64,000 bases of DNA, from assembly GCF_025359345.1 (NCBI RefSeq), contig NZ_JANYGQ010000009.1, positions 310,001 to 374,000 of the forward strand. Direction: 5' to 3'. The notes under the pieces were generated by a model, which was not told where the DNA came from, ran no database searches, and worked only from the letters and a program-made list of their open reading frames with translations. How positions within the stretch are numbered: the stretch's first letter is position 1; every line of letters begins with the position of its first letter. Origin of the DNA: Mucilaginibacter sp. GTDB lineage: Bacteria > Bacteroidota > Bacteroidia > Sphingobacteriales > Sphingobacteriaceae. Shown here piece by piece: positions 43,892 through 52,245 of this stretch. A program made the translations under genes and the position numbers.

Positions 43892-44596
43892 TCAATGATT
43901 ATGTTTCTTATGAATATCCTTCACCAAACACAGCTTTTTAATTTCCTCAATCTTTATAACAAACGGCGAGTATTTAAGCCTGTCGCCGACCATTTCGGTA
44001 ATGTTGTCGGAGTGGGCAATTACTTCGTCTTCATTGTCGCTGGCCAGCAGGCGTTTGTACATGCGGTAGTCGCCCCATTCAATATAATATACTTCGCCGG
44101 GCAGTATTTTACGGTCGTGGATTATTTTTAGGGCAACCCAGCAGCCGTTCTCGAGATAGGGATACATGGAATGCCCCCAAACCGGCAGGGCAAAGTCACA
44201 ATCCTCAATACCCGGAAAGTTCATGTGCCCCATAGGTTCTTTATCATTAATATCGCTGTAAACCTCAACACCCGAGGCCGTTGCAATAATTTCATACATC
44301 GGGATACCTTCAAATTTGGCCCGTGGCCCTGTTGGCTGTTCAGATTTTACTGTATTTTTTGCGCCGGTAATGTATTCACTGTATTTTTCTTTAAATATCT
44401 TTAATTTTTCTGGATCTATATTTTGCCGACTCTTTATTATTTCTGTAATTGAACTTGGATTATTAAAACCAAGAGCCTCGGCCAAGGCCAGGTTACTGGC
44501 AAATGCCTTGCCTCTTAGCTGACTATACAATATAATAAACTCCAGCGTCTCCGGCCTGATCAACTTTATTTTGTTTTTGATTGGTTTCTCGTCCAT
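43892..44596 (-). CDS. LexA/CI-type S24 phage repressor
   Basis: The 234-residue protein has an N-terminal helix-turn-helix (about 15-75: AEALGFNNPSSITEIIKSRQNI) and a C-terminal S24 peptidase domain. The Ser-Lys dyad is S143 in WGHSMYPYLENG and K181 in YRMYKRLL. This layout predicts autocleavage on DNA damage and derepression of phage genes. It is divergent from a plus-strand phage-like operon starting at 44853-45136. Its upstream region has repeated TTTCTTTACA words (near 44631 and 44642) that could be its operators. Confidence 0.88.
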   Translation of the reverse strand: MDEKPIKNKIKLIRPETLEFIILYSQLRGKAFASNLALAEALGFNNPSSITEIIKSRQNIDPEKLKIFKEKYSEYITGAKNTVKSEQPTGPRAKFEGIPMYEIIATASGVEVYSDINDKEPMGHMNFPGIEDCDFALPVWGHSMYPYLENGCWVALKIIHDRKILPGEVYYIEWGDYRMYKRLLASDNEDEVIAHSDNITEMVGDRLKYSPFVIKIEEIKKLCLVKDIHKKHNH

Positions 44597-44802
44597 AATG
44601 TTGATAATTATTTATTTATTTTCTTTACAAATATACATTTTTTTCTTTACATTTGTATCGTAATCTTTTTCTAAAGTACTACAATAATTATTAAATCCCA
44701 ACAAATGTTTAAAGAATATACAGAATATGCCCCCGGCCCCTAAAGGGAAGTAATTAGCATCAAGCCTATTCCCTACCCAATGGCAATCACTAAATGAAAA
44801 AT

Positions 44803-44830
44803 GCTCCCCCTTTAGGGGGTTGGGGGGCTA
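44803..44830. repeat. GC-rich palindromic repeat
   Basis: GCTCCCCCTTTAGGGGG followed by TTGGGGGGCTA. The same family occurs at 44730-44748 (short), 45027-45051, 45102-45129, 53020-53040 (degenerate), 57554-57578 and 57664-57696. Confidence 0.75.
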
Positions 44831-44852
44831 ACCGACTTTACCGACTAACACT

Positions 44853-45044
44853 ATGCACCTGGCCTATTCAGCAATCAACATAACAAACAACAATCAGCAA
44901 AACAGCATGCAGCAACATAACGGCGAAACCGAACAGCTGCTGCGCTACCGGGCGTACCAATACACCTGCGAAAAGTACCGGAACGAAATTGCGGCTATAC
45001 AAAAATACATCAAGGGTTGGCTGCCAAGCCCCCCGGCCCCCTGA
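44853..45044 (+). CDS. small phage-region protein with repeat-derived end
   Basis: The 63-residue ORF has a charged, helical middle (NGETEQLLRYRAYQYTCEKYRNEIAAIQKYIKG). Its last codons (LPSPPAP) are encoded by a GC-rich palindromic repeat at 45027-45051, so the natural C-terminus has probably been replaced. An internal ATG at 44907 gives a shorter option. It lies right of the divergent control region of the repressor gene. Confidence 0.45.
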   Translation: MHLAYSAINITNNNQQNSMQQHNGETEQLLRYRAYQYTCEKYRNEIAAIQKYIKGWLPSPPAP

Positions 45045-45051
45045 AGGGGGT
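45027..45051. repeat. GC-rich palindromic repeat overlapping a gene end
   Basis: AGCCCCCCGGCCCCCTGAAG followed by GGGGT, the inverse of the copy at 44803-44830. It supplies the codons for the end of the 44853-45044 ORF. Confidence 0.7.
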
Positions 45052-45101
45052 GTAAATCAAAAAAGTCTTTATCCCTGACGAAGGCTATACTAAATCAAAA
45101 C

Positions 45102-45129
45102 GCTCCCCCTTTAGGGGGCCGGGGGGCTA
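45102..45129. repeat. GC-rich palindromic repeat
   Basis: GCTCCCCCTTTAGGGGGCCG followed by GGGGGCTA, just before the ATG at 45136. Together with 45027-45051 it forms an inverted pair. Confidence 0.7.
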
Positions 45130-45135
45130 ATTACC

Positions 45136-45558
45136 ATGATAAAAATATCTCAAAAACTAACCGACAAGCTGTGGTGGCTCATCATATCAGTTGATTATGA
45201 CTACAACCGCATTACCATTGCCGACCACGACCTTACCGAGGACACATTAACCCTTTGGCTGGAAGACAAGCACGATTTTAAAAACACGCTCGACGAATGC
45301 CTGCAGGTGGATATCCCCGCAAAGCAATTTGCCTGGCTTATTAAAGAGGAAAACCTGAACAGCTACGAGGGTTCGAAAATGCATCATTCAAAAAACTACG
45401 TTTACAAAACGCGTATCGAAATTAATGCCCCGCTTAACTGGTACCGCGATGATGCCAGCCGTACCGAACAGCTATGGGCGCGGGAAACCGTACTTAAAAC
45501 GCTGCTCACCCAGCTGATTGAAACGCAAACCCTGGGCGAAGACATGGTTTTATATTAA
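45136..45558 (+). CDS. hypothetical phage-region protein
   Basis: The 140-residue protein begins MIKISQKLTDKLWWLIISVD and is rich in Trp, Asp and Glu with a helical end (ARETVLKTLLTQLIETQTLG). No family is recognised. It is followed after 50 bp by the wHTH replication-like gene, with the palindrome ATGCCAATTAGCAT between them. Confidence 0.55.
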   Translation: MIKISQKLTDKLWWLIISVDYDYNRITIADHDLTEDTLTLWLEDKHDFKNTLDECLQVDIPAKQFAWLIKEENLNSYEGSKMHHSKNYVYKTRIEINAPLNWYRDDASRTEQLWARETVLKTLLTQLIETQTLGEDMVLY

Positions 45559-45565
45559 TAATATT

Positions 45566-45579
45566 ATGCCAATTAGCAT
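45566..45579. promoter_or_regulatory. palindromic site upstream of the wHTH gene
   Basis: ATGCCAATTAGCAT, followed by ATTAA, lies 30 bp before the start codon of the gene at 45609. It matches, with one base changed, ATGCCAATTGGCAT at 54656-54669 before the small terminase gene. Confidence 0.6.
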
Positions 45580-45608
45580 ATTAAACATATTTAAACAATA
45601 ATACTTAG

Positions 45609-46364
45609 ATGAACTACATTACACAAATAAAAGCCTTTTGGCTACTGCACCAAAAGCACGATTTTAACGCTACCGATGCCGCCCTTTACTTTTACCTGCT
45701 GGAGGTTTGCAACAGCACCAACTGGGTAAACCCCTTTAAGCGAAACAACGCCAAAGTGCTTGCCGATCTGCACTTGTCGAGGGCTACGTTTTTCAGGAGC
45801 CGCAGCAAGTTAAAAAAGGCAGGTTTGCTAACTTTTGGCCCTAAAAACGGCACTGCAAACGTAACCTATAAACTAACCGATTTGGAAGCTATGTATCGTG
45901 ATAGAAATCAGCCTGATACAGCGGTGAAGGGTTCAGGTAGTGATACAGGTGTTGATCCGGGTTTTGTTGCAGGTAGCGTTACACTAAATAAAAACAATAA
46001 ACCAAAACCAAAACAAGTAGTAGTAATAAGCTGTGAGCAAGCTTTTGCTTTTTATGTTGAAACTATGAACAACCGCATGCTTAAAGACAGGTTCGGGCTT
46101 GATAATAATGCCATGCTGGCGCATTTTAAAACTTTTTACAACTCAAAAATCGACCTGGGCGACCTCAACGGTAAAACTATTGAGCAAATAGCCCGTAATT
46201 TTTACTATTGGCTGCCTATACACCTTGCAGCGGGGCAAAAACAAAAAGAAAAAAATTGCGCCAAAAAAGAAAAAACGGTAAGTCCAGGTTTCGAACAGCC
46301 GCAAAGAGGATTTGCAGTGGCGATGAAGTTTGCAGATGTTAAAATGCGGGAGGATCTGTCATGA
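45609..46364 (+). CDS. wHTH phage replication-like protein
   Basis: The 251-residue protein has an N-terminal winged helix (about 20-95: ATDAALYFYLLEVCNSTNW, KVLADLHLSRATFFRSRSKL, AGLLTFGPKNGTANVTYKL) as in phage replisome organisers, a low-complexity linker and a C-terminal helical domain (YVETMNNRMLKDRFGLDNN, IEQIARNFYYWLPIHLAAG) with a lysine-rich stretch (KQKEKNCAKKEK). A role in phage DNA replication or regulation is inferred. Its stop overlaps the start of the next gene by four bases (ATGA). Confidence 0.65.
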   Translation: MNYITQIKAFWLLHQKHDFNATDAALYFYLLEVCNSTNWVNPFKRNNAKVLADLHLSRATFFRSRSKLKKAGLLTFGPKNGTANVTYKLTDLEAMYRDRNQPDTAVKGSGSDTGVDPGFVAGSVTLNKNNKPKPKQVVVISCEQAFAFYVETMNNRMLKDRFGLDNNAMLAHFKTFYNSKIDLGDLNGKTIEQIARNFYYWLPIHLAAGQKQKEKNCAKKEKTVSPGFEQPQRGFAVAMKFADVKMREDLS

Positions 46365-47278
46365 GCGGAAGCGAATCAAACATAGGCGGGTTGTTGGCAC
46401 AAAGCGCGCGGCAAATGCAGCAAAACTCGAACGGGCAGATGCCCGCACGCACAACTGTACAGACAAGCGCACCTGTAAAAGCGGTTAACACCGGGGTGGC
46501 TATTTTAAAGCAGCAGATGGTGAACCAACTTCCTAAAAAAGACGTATTCGCGGTAGTGTTGATGAGCATTGCCAAAGCGTTTATAGATACCGGCACAAAA
46601 GAGATAAGCGAGGCCGACCGCAATTACCTGGTGAATGAGCTTACCGGCAACATTATTAAACGCTACCCGGCTATAAGGCTAAACGAAATCCCGGAGGCAA
46701 TATGGCAGGGCGTGCGCATCCGCTTTGGCGAGTATTATGGGATGAGCCTGGTTACATTTGAGCGTTTTATTGAACAATACCTGCTGTCTGACAAGCGAAC
46801 CGGGCTGGTTAAGGCCCTGCCTTGCGATGATGCGCCCAAACCTGCGCCAGACCTTCAAATCCAGTTTGAAACCGCAACGGAGAACGCCTTACGGGCCCTG
46901 CAGCGCAAAAGGGATAAAAAGGACGTATCGGCTATGTCTACATCGGTTTACAATTTTTTAGATAGCATAAAGCTGCTTTCATTTACCATCCGCGAAAAAA
47001 ACGACATGATGGCGGATGCCACCCGCGAACTGATTGAGGAGCTTAAATACAAACAGCTGCTTGTACCCTATATTGAGCGCGCGGCTATTAAAAAGGATAT
47101 AGAAGCTTACCGCGATGCCATTACCGAGCATACACCGGTAACCGCAGAACAACTAACCCTTGTAAAAATGAGGGCCAAAAAACTGGCGCTGGATGCTTTT
47201 TTAAATAACATCATTTTGGAAGGGGATGATTTGGGAGGGTTGATTGATGGGAGGCGGGATGTGTTTTTACAAGATTAA
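46361..47278 (+). CDS. hypothetical phage-region helical protein
   Basis: The 305-residue protein has a Gln/Ser-rich start and a long helical body with KKDVFAVVLMSIAKAFIDTG and FGEYYGMSLVTFERFIEQYLLSD. The region IEQYLLSDKRTGLVKAL resembles zinc-free DnaB-loader-type or replication accessory proteins of Bacteroidota phages, but I cannot name a family. It is translationally coupled to the preceding gene and ends with a hairpin at 47281-47304. Confidence 0.55.
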   Translation: MSGSESNIGGLLAQSARQMQQNSNGQMPARTTVQTSAPVKAVNTGVAILKQQMVNQLPKKDVFAVVLMSIAKAFIDTGTKEISEADRNYLVNELTGNIIKRYPAIRLNEIPEAIWQGVRIRFGEYYGMSLVTFERFIEQYLLSDKRTGLVKALPCDDAPKPAPDLQIQFETATENALRALQRKRDKKDVSAMSTSVYNFLDSIKLLSFTIREKNDMMADATRELIEELKYKQLLVPYIERAAIKKDIEAYRDAITEHTPVTAEQLTLVKMRAKKLALDAFLNNIILEGDDLGGLIDGRRDVFLQD

Positions 47279-47280
47279 AA

Positions 47281-47304
47281 TTAAGCTCGTAATTGCGAGC
47301 TTAA
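47281..47304. terminator. hairpin after the replication-like operon
   Basis: TTAAGCTCG at 47281-47289 pairs perfectly with CGAGCTTAA at 47296-47304. It lies 3 bp after the stop codon at 47278. No T run follows, so termination strength is uncertain. Confidence 0.55.
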
Positions 47305-47332
47305 CATTATATTATTGCGACCATTCCCGCCG

Positions 47333-47537
47333 CGTCATTGCGAGGAACGAAGCAACCTAACCACCCCGTCATTGCGAGGAACAGCCTGTCCCGAACTTGT
47401 TTCGGGAAAGCAACCTCTACGAAGGACATTCATGAACCTTATAGTATAAAGGGACCTTGCAGCGGCTGATAGGTTACCACAAGCATATTGCTCCTTGATT
47501 TGCACGCGTAGAGGTTGCTTCGTTCCTCGCAATGACG
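47333..47537. repeat. REP-like inverted repeat, copy E
   Basis: CGTCATTGCGAGGAACGAAG with GCAACCT at 47333 onwards is repeated at 47374 and mirrored by AGAGGTTGCTTCGTTCCTCG near 47511-47530. A nested AACTTGTTTCGGGAAAGCAACC lies between. The 47279-47801 gap holds only this and copy F. Confidence 0.8.
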
Positions 47538-47660
47538 CATGGAGAGGGTGTTTTTGTATCACCTGTATCGTCAACTGAGTCACTACAGCGATACAAGCGA
47601 TACAGCGTTTGATCGAGGGCAGGCAGAATATGCTTTTAGGTAGATAAATTTATAAAACTT

Positions 47661-47749
47661 GTCATTGCGAGCGAGGTACGAGCGCGGCAACCGCGAACGT
47701 TACAAGGCGGCTCTGCAAAGTTCGCGATTGCTTCGTTCCTCGCAATAAC
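47661..47749. repeat. REP-like inverted repeat, copy F
   Basis: GTCATTGCGAGCGAGGTACG at 47661 is mirrored by ATTGCTTCGTTCCTCGCAAT near 47727-47746, with an inner GCGGCAACCGCGAACGTTAC and GTTCGCGATTG pair. It is the most GC-rich member of the family. Confidence 0.75.
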
Positions 47750-47801
47750 AAGCGGGCGAGTTTCACGCAGCACTTCACGTTACCTGTTTCCAGCCGCATT
47801 T

Positions 47802-48332
47802 TTATGCAGGTAAATCGGTGGAAGCCTCAGGCGCTTCATATTTAGCCAATACCTTTTGCACGGCCGGTTGAATATGCCATATTCCAAAAGGAAAAAACCA
47901 AAAACAAAAAAAAGCTTTCAACGAATCACTGCGGTTGGCAATGCCTTTCTGAAAATGCGACTCCAGCATACGGGCGGCAAACATCCAGACATTAAACAAC
48001 AGGTAAAAATAAATCAGTATTAATATCAGCTGAAATAGCAGGTTGTAACCTTCACTAATGGTCGGCAATTGTATGTATAGCAAAATATTAAGAGCAAACA
48101 GTGTAAAGCCTACCAACAGCCAAAAGTGAATTTTAAAAGATGTTGTACCCGGTCTGCTGGCTTCAGGAAGCAACGCATTCATTTTTATTCCTATTGCGTA
48201 AGTCCAGCTAGTATAAAAAACAAAAAATACCGAATCCCAAATACCCGCAAATGTCGAAAACCAGGAAAACATAATTGGTATCAGTAATAAAAAAAATAAA
48301 TGCCAGGGTTTAAAGCGAATTAAGAGATCCAT
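47802..48332 (-). CDS. hypothetical multi-span membrane protein
   Basis: The 176-residue protein has four to five hydrophobic spans and many aromatic residues (HLFFLLLIPIMFSWFSTF, FWFFPFGIWHIQPAVQKV). The end FGIWHIQPAVQ recurs in uncharacterised Bacteroidota membrane proteins. No function is assigned. Confidence 0.6.
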   Translation of the reverse strand: MDLLIRFKPWHLFFLLLIPIMFSWFSTFAGIWDSVFFVFYTSWTYAIGIKMNALLPEASRPGTTSFKIHFWLLVGFTLFALNILLYIQLPTISEGYNLLFQLILILIYFYLLFNVWMFAARMLESHFQKGIANRSDSLKAFFCFWFFPFGIWHIQPAVQKVLAKYEAPEASTDLPA

Positions 48333-48385
48333 TATAATGGTTTATAAGCCTTAAAGTTAAAAATCATTACCAATAACAACACAAC

Positions 48386-48490
48386 ATGCAATTAATTAAA
48401 CACCCCAACTCCTGGTTCATAACGGCGCTGCTGGCAGCAGTATGTATAGCCATGCTGATTATTGTAAAACACTATAATGCAATAAATTAG
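48386..48490 (+). CDS. possible 34-residue membrane peptide
   Basis: The ORF reads MQLIKHPNSWFITALLAAVC to IVKHYNAIN with one hydrophobic span (WFITALLAAVCIAMLIIV). It is divergent from the gene ending at 47802 and lies in a 176-bp gap. Support is the start, span and stop only. Confidence 0.4.
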   Translation: MQLIKHPNSWFITALLAAVCIAMLIIVKHYNAIN

Positions 48491-48508
48491 AATAAAACGG
48501 GTCGTGTC

Positions 48509-48775
48509 TCAGTCTGATTTTTTATCAGGTTTAAAAAACAAAGAATAAAACCAGTATCCAAAATTCAAGACCACCCAGTTTAAGCCACTTAACATGAATC
48601 CTAAAAAAGGTATAAATAAAATAGGGATGATAAATCCCACCAAGCCCGTCCTTGGCCTGTTATTGAATTCTACAGGTACAATATTGAAAAGAGCTAAAAA
48701 ACCTGCTAAAATTGAAAACGGAATTATAAAGAACGTGGTCGCGAAGAATATCTTTTTAAATGGGAAGCTTTGCAC
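48509..48775 (-). CDS. small two-span membrane protein
   Basis: The 88-residue protein has two hydrophobic spans (about 12-32 and 45-70) and a basic end (FFKPDKKSD). No family is recognised. Confidence 0.5.
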   Translation of the reverse strand: MQSFPFKKIFFATTFFIIPFSILAGFLALFNIVPVEFNNRPRTGLVGFIIPILFIPFLGFMLSGLNWVVLNFGYWFYSLFFKPDKKSD

Positions 48776-48937
48776 TTGATTAGGTTTTTAGATTGTAAAA
48801 AAGTCACTAGCTGGTTGGGATAAATTTAGGAATAAGTTTTTAGAATCAATTTGCCGGCCTTAGAATTCCCGCTGTTATTATAAAAACAAGCTCCATTTTC
48901 AATAAATAATTATCTTTAACAAACCAAAATACTCCTT

Positions 48938-49672
48938 ATGCAAAGATTGTTCCTGCTGCTTGTAATTGTTATTGCTGTTAGCGCCTGTAAAAAGGGCTCA
49001 AGCGGCAAAACTACGTACGGCTCGGCTACCGAGCTGGTTAAACAGCAAATAACCCATTACGACCTGATACATGCCGATACCGACTTGTACACCTACGATG
49101 CCGGCAACCACTTAACCACACATGCCATGATGTACCATGGCGTTGCAATAAATGCTGATGTGTATAAATATGACGGTGCTGATGAGCCCTCCGAAGTGGA
49201 TAATTATGATGTTACAACCGGCAAGCTGCGTACCAAATATTCATTTGCTTATTCGGCCGGTAAGGCAATTGTAACCGAGCATAACGGTGATGGCTTGTTA
49301 ACCTTTTTGGACACTTTAAGGCTTAACAGCAAAAACCAGGTTGCGAGGCTTTATCGCGGTGCATTTTACAACGCTTTTACCTACGATGTACGGGGCAACG
49401 TAAGCTCGGTACAAGGCTTTAAAATAGCCGATGATTCGCCGGCGACGGTAGTAGGCGGACCTGCAATTTATGATGAGGGTAAAAATCCATTTTCGGCCGT
49501 TAAACCGAATTATTATTTTTCGTACCTGCTTTATGTTGGCTCATACAATACTTATGTAAATAATTTATCAGGCGGGTTTGTGTACCAGTTTGACGGGAAC
49601 GGCTATCCAACCAAAGAATCAATAGTGGGGCAGCCAAATTTTTATGTGTTGTATAGTTACGTCACGTTATGA
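48938..49672 (+). CDS. lipoprotein with YD-like repeats
   Basis: The 244-residue protein has a lipobox (AVSACKK, Cys17) and a body of repeated Tyr/Asp-rich strands (YTYDAGNHLT, YKYDGADEPSEVDNYD, FTYDVRGNVSSV, YQFDGNGYPTKE) like YD or RHS-type beta-rolls in small Bacteroidota lipoproteins. It is probably surface-exposed; the partner is unknown. Confidence 0.7.
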   Translation: MQRLFLLLVIVIAVSACKKGSSGKTTYGSATELVKQQITHYDLIHADTDLYTYDAGNHLTTHAMMYHGVAINADVYKYDGADEPSEVDNYDVTTGKLRTKYSFAYSAGKAIVTEHNGDGLLTFLDTLRLNSKNQVARLYRGAFYNAFTYDVRGNVSSVQGFKIADDSPATVVGGPAIYDEGKNPFSAVKPNYYFSYLLYVGSYNTYVNNLSGGFVYQFDGNGYPTKESIVGQPNFYVLYSYVTL

Positions 49673-49721
49673 TGCTGGCGAGTCAATGCGGTGAGCTAAG
49701 TGGTATTTATTAGCCAATCAC

Positions 49722-50141
49722 TTAGTTCTTTAAGGCAGCTAACGCTTCAGATGGCGTAAGCACCGGGAGCTTACTTTTTTTAAAGTCCCTGGTATTTCGC
49801 GTGACAATAAAATCTAATTTAGGAATACTTAAAGCGCAATAATATTGAATGGCATCTTCATAATCCTTGAAATCTGATTTAAGTGACTGGCGAATTACAG
49901 AATCGGTCACATCCGTTATTTCTGTCATGTCTGCCAACTCTTCCAGCAGTTTTATTGTGGTTGCGCCGGGTACTGATTGGCGCAGGATGTAATAAATATT
50001 GTTGTATGAAACAGCCGATATAAAAATCTTCGCTTTACCATCTAAGGCAATATCGAAAAGTTTAGCTGAATCCAAAGCAAAAGGCTGCCGGTTTGCCAGG
50101 AAGTCGATGACGACATTTGTATCCATGAAAATTCGCTTCAT
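49722..50141 (-). CDS. PIN domain toxin (VapC-like)
   Basis: The 139-residue protein begins MKRIFMDTNVVIDFLANRQP, with D7 of the PIN active site, and has further acidic residues in YEDAIQYYCAL and ITRNTRDFKKS. It is likely an RNase toxin. The gene starts 3 bp after the stop of its antitoxin gene, the usual toxin-antitoxin arrangement. Confidence 0.88.
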   Translation of the reverse strand: MKRIFMDTNVVIDFLANRQPFALDSAKLFDIALDGKAKIFISAVSYNNIYYILRQSVPGATTIKLLEELADMTEITDVTDSVIRQSLKSDFKDYEDAIQYYCALSIPKLDFIVTRNTRDFKKSKLPVLTPSEALAALKN

Positions 50142-50144
50142 GGT

Positions 50145-50390
50145 TTATTTGTATTTCTTCAGCAAAGCACTGCCCAACTCCTTTTTGTAATCAAAATCTT
50201 CCGGCAGTTTTACCGAACCCATTAATTTAGCAACCTTTGGAGACAACACAGACTTTGATTCGTCTTGAATACTGATAGATTTTAGGTAATTCTCCACAAT
50301 ACCCGATAGGCTTTTACCTTTTCTGCGAGCATATTTTTTTGCCGAATCGATGACAGTATCGTCAATTGTTAAAGTGAGTTTTGTGGTCAT
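50145..50390 (-). CDS. DUF6364 family antitoxin
   Basis: The 81-residue protein starts MTTKLTLTIDDTVIDSAKKYARRKGKSLSGIV, a ribbon-helix-helix of the DUF6364 type, and has a C-terminal region (SVKLPEDFDYKKELG) that would bind the PIN toxin. I chose the ATG at 50388-50390 rather than a longer frame because the beta-strand starts here. A perfect palindrome overlaps its start codon, suggesting autorepression. Confidence 0.85.
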   Translation of the reverse strand: MTTKLTLTIDDTVIDSAKKYARRKGKSLSGIVENYLKSISIQDESKSVLSPKVAKLMGSVKLPEDFDYKKELGSALLKKYK

Positions 50391-50402
50391 AACACGTGTT
50401 AT
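50389..50402. promoter_or_regulatory. candidate antitoxin operator
   Basis: ATAACACGTGTTAT is a perfect 14-bp palindrome touching the antitoxin start codon. Ribbon-helix-helix antitoxins bind such sites, so this is a good autorepression candidate. Confidence 0.6.
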
Positions 50403-50460
50403 TGTCAATTCAAATATACGTATAAATGATAAAACATTTAAAAAAAGATGTAACCAATTC

Positions 50461-51030
50461 TCACACTATCTTCAACTGGTACTTACTCAACAACCCATGT
50501 ATGCCCTGTGCCGAGAAGGCCGCTTTTTTAACGATATTAATTTCAGGGTCGATGTCGTAGTTGTAGGCGGTGATAAAGTTGGCGCTGCTGATGTCGGTGC
50601 GGTTAAATATGGCGCCGTTCAGGTCGCAGTCGTCAAATACGGAGCCGGCGAGGTTGGCCTGGGTAAAGGTAACTTCTTTTAAGGTTGATTTATTGAACCG
50701 GGTTTTCAGCATCTTCTTGAGCATAAATGAGGAATAATCCAATATACAGCCCTCAAAGCCAACGCTAAACAAAAAGTCGATACAGTCGGTAAAGTTTACG
50801 CCCAGCACTTTGCAGTTTTTAAACTCAACACTGCTTAGGGTGCTTTTGGTAAGCTTCATCATGGTTAGGTTGCAGCCATCAAAAACACAGTCAATAAACT
50901 TGTTATTGGCAAAGTTGCTATTGCTGAAATCGCACTTTTTAAACGTGCAGCCATTGTACTCGCAGCCGCTTACCGTCGTGCCTGCGTAGCTGATGTCTTC
51001 AAAAGTTTTATCGTCGTGAACGGAGCCCAT
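50461..51030 (-). CDS. pentapeptide repeat protein
   Basis: The 189-residue protein starts MGSVHDDKTFEDISYAGTTVSGCEYNGCTFKKC (in part) and has repeated A(D/N/S)(L/F)xx units (CDFSNSNFANNKFIDCVFDG, TQANLAGSVFDDCDLNGAIFN), which form a right-handed quadrilateral beta-helix. Some relatives protect DNA gyrase; no specific role can be assigned. A longer frame to 51153 exists but its extra residues come from an intergenic word repeat. Confidence 0.85.
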   Translation of the reverse strand: MGSVHDDKTFEDISYAGTTVSGCEYNGCTFKKCDFSNSNFANNKFIDCVFDGCNLTMMKLTKSTLSSVEFKNCKVLGVNFTDCIDFLFSVGFEGCILDYSSFMLKKMLKTRFNKSTLKEVTFTQANLAGSVFDDCDLNGAIFNRTDISSANFITAYNYDIDPEINIVKKAAFSAQGIHGLLSKYQLKIV

Positions 51031-51086
51031 TAATTGGTGAATTTGTGATTTAGTGATTGCCCCCACTATCAATATCCCGCCTGCGA

Positions 51087-51131
51087 AGCGTCTTTCGGAC
51101 TTTCGGACTTTTCCGTCTTTCGGACTTTCCG
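51087..51131. repeat. iterated CTTTCGGACTT words
   Basis: The stretch repeats TCTTTCGGACTTT, GGACTTTTCCG and CTTTCCGAAC, the same word family as at 2147-2241, 5600-5702 and 43625-43888. Confidence 0.5.
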
Positions 51132-51133
51132 AA

Positions 51134-51349
51134 CTACTCCACCACCTCATCAATAAACAACAACAGATCCTGGTGGAAAACGTCGCGTTTAAATTCGGTG
51201 CCGGTGTAGTAAACTACGGTTACATATTCATCGCTTTCAATCAGCGCTTTAGTTGCGGGGTCTTCGGTAAGTTCGTAACCTTCAACAGCCATTTTGGGGC
51301 CGTCGGCAATCATCACCACAACATCGCCTAAAACAAATTTCTTTTCCAT
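51134..51349 (-). CDS. DUF2158-like (YodC) small protein
   Basis: The 71-residue protein starts MEKKFVLGDVVVMIADGPKM and has VTVVYYTGTEFKRDVFHQDLLLF, resembling DUF2158/YodC-type SH3-like proteins. Function is unknown. It is 11 bp from the next upstream gene on the same strand, so they form an operon. Confidence 0.72.
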   Translation of the reverse strand: MEKKFVLGDVVVMIADGPKMAVEGYELTEDPATKALIESDEYVTVVYYTGTEFKRDVFHQDLLLFIDEVVE

Positions 51350-51360
51350 ACGGAAGGGGT

Positions 51361-51693
51361 TTATCGTTCTATTTTAACAAGTTCTTTGGCTTCTTTTACC
51401 AGTTCCTCAACAGCGCTTTCCTCTTCGGCAGGCTTACTGGCATATTGAAGTTTGCGGAAACGCCACATAGCGAACGCAGGCTCCTGCATGCGGTTTATCA
51501 GTTTAAAAAACTTCGGGAAGTTGTGCACCTCTTCCAGCAGCACACCCGTTACAATGCCGCTGTTATCGAGTATTTCGCGTATGGTGTACTCCTTGTCGCG
51601 GGTTATCCATATCTCAAAATCCTGCCTTATCTCCGTGCTTTTGTCGGGGTCAATTTTATCGTTAATGCAAATTACTTTATCGCCGGGTTTCAT
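51361..51693 (-). CDS. hypothetical small cytoplasmic protein
   Basis: The 110-residue protein begins MKPGDKVICINDKIDPDKS, similar in style to the SH3-like start of its neighbour, and has EYTIREILDNSGIVTGVLLEEV. The Glu-rich end (EEESAVEELVKEAKELVKIER) may be a coil. It is upstream of the DUF2158-like gene in the same operon. Confidence 0.65.
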   Translation of the reverse strand: MKPGDKVICINDKIDPDKSTEIRQDFEIWITRDKEYTIREILDNSGIVTGVLLEEVHNFPKFFKLINRMQEPAFAMWRFRKLQYASKPAEEESAVEELVKEAKELVKIER

Positions 51694-51755
51694 ACTGCAA
51701 ATTTAAGCAGCATAATTGAAAATTGTTTGGGCTAAGGGTCATTTTAAATGAAACC

Positions 51756-52154
51756 TTATTGTTTTCCGTTACCCTGCCCTATGCTGATCTTACCCTTTTT
51801 GATAATAACACGAAACAATACTTCGCCGGCAACCGCTTTTGATGTTTCATCGGTGGCAGGTTTCCAGGCAGGGCTTTGCAGCAAAAACTTACGCAGTTTA
51901 ACCACAAAATCGTTATCTGCCACCGTGCCTTCAAAGTCTTCCTGCCGCATAATCTTTGGGTCGGTCAGTTTTCCTTCTTCAGATACCGGGCCTTTGTATA
52001 GTATACTCATGGAGTATTGAGGCGGTGCAATCTTTACGATGTACGAAGACAAAGAATCAATAAACACCTGGGTTATAGCGGGCGATATTTTAGTTTGTGC
52101 AAAGGCGTTTAAACCGAAAAAAGGGATGATAAATAAGAGTAACAGTCGTTTCAT
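51756..52154 (-). CDS. hypothetical secreted protein
   Basis: The 132-residue protein has a signal peptide (MKRLLLLFIIPFFGLNAFAQ) and a body with ITQVFIDSLSSYIVKIAPPQ, KFLLQSPAWKPATDETSKAV and VLFRVIIKKGKISIGQGNG. The pattern resembles a periplasmic TonB C-terminal-like fold. No name is justified. Confidence 0.6.
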   Translation of the reverse strand: MKRLLLLFIIPFFGLNAFAQTKISPAITQVFIDSLSSYIVKIAPPQYSMSILYKGPVSEEGKLTDPKIMRQEDFEGTVADNDFVVKLRKFLLQSPAWKPATDETSKAVAGEVLFRVIIKKGKISIGQGNGKQ

Positions 52155-52245
52155 TGCGATTAAGATTTACGGTCTAATGTAGAGTATTTTTGATAAAAAT
52201 GAGGATGATCTTTTTTGATACAAGGTTGCCATTTTACTGCTGATG

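Noticed and set aside
47335..47583. ORF across REP-like copy E
   Set aside because: The frame is open because of the repeat; no start context or conserved pattern.
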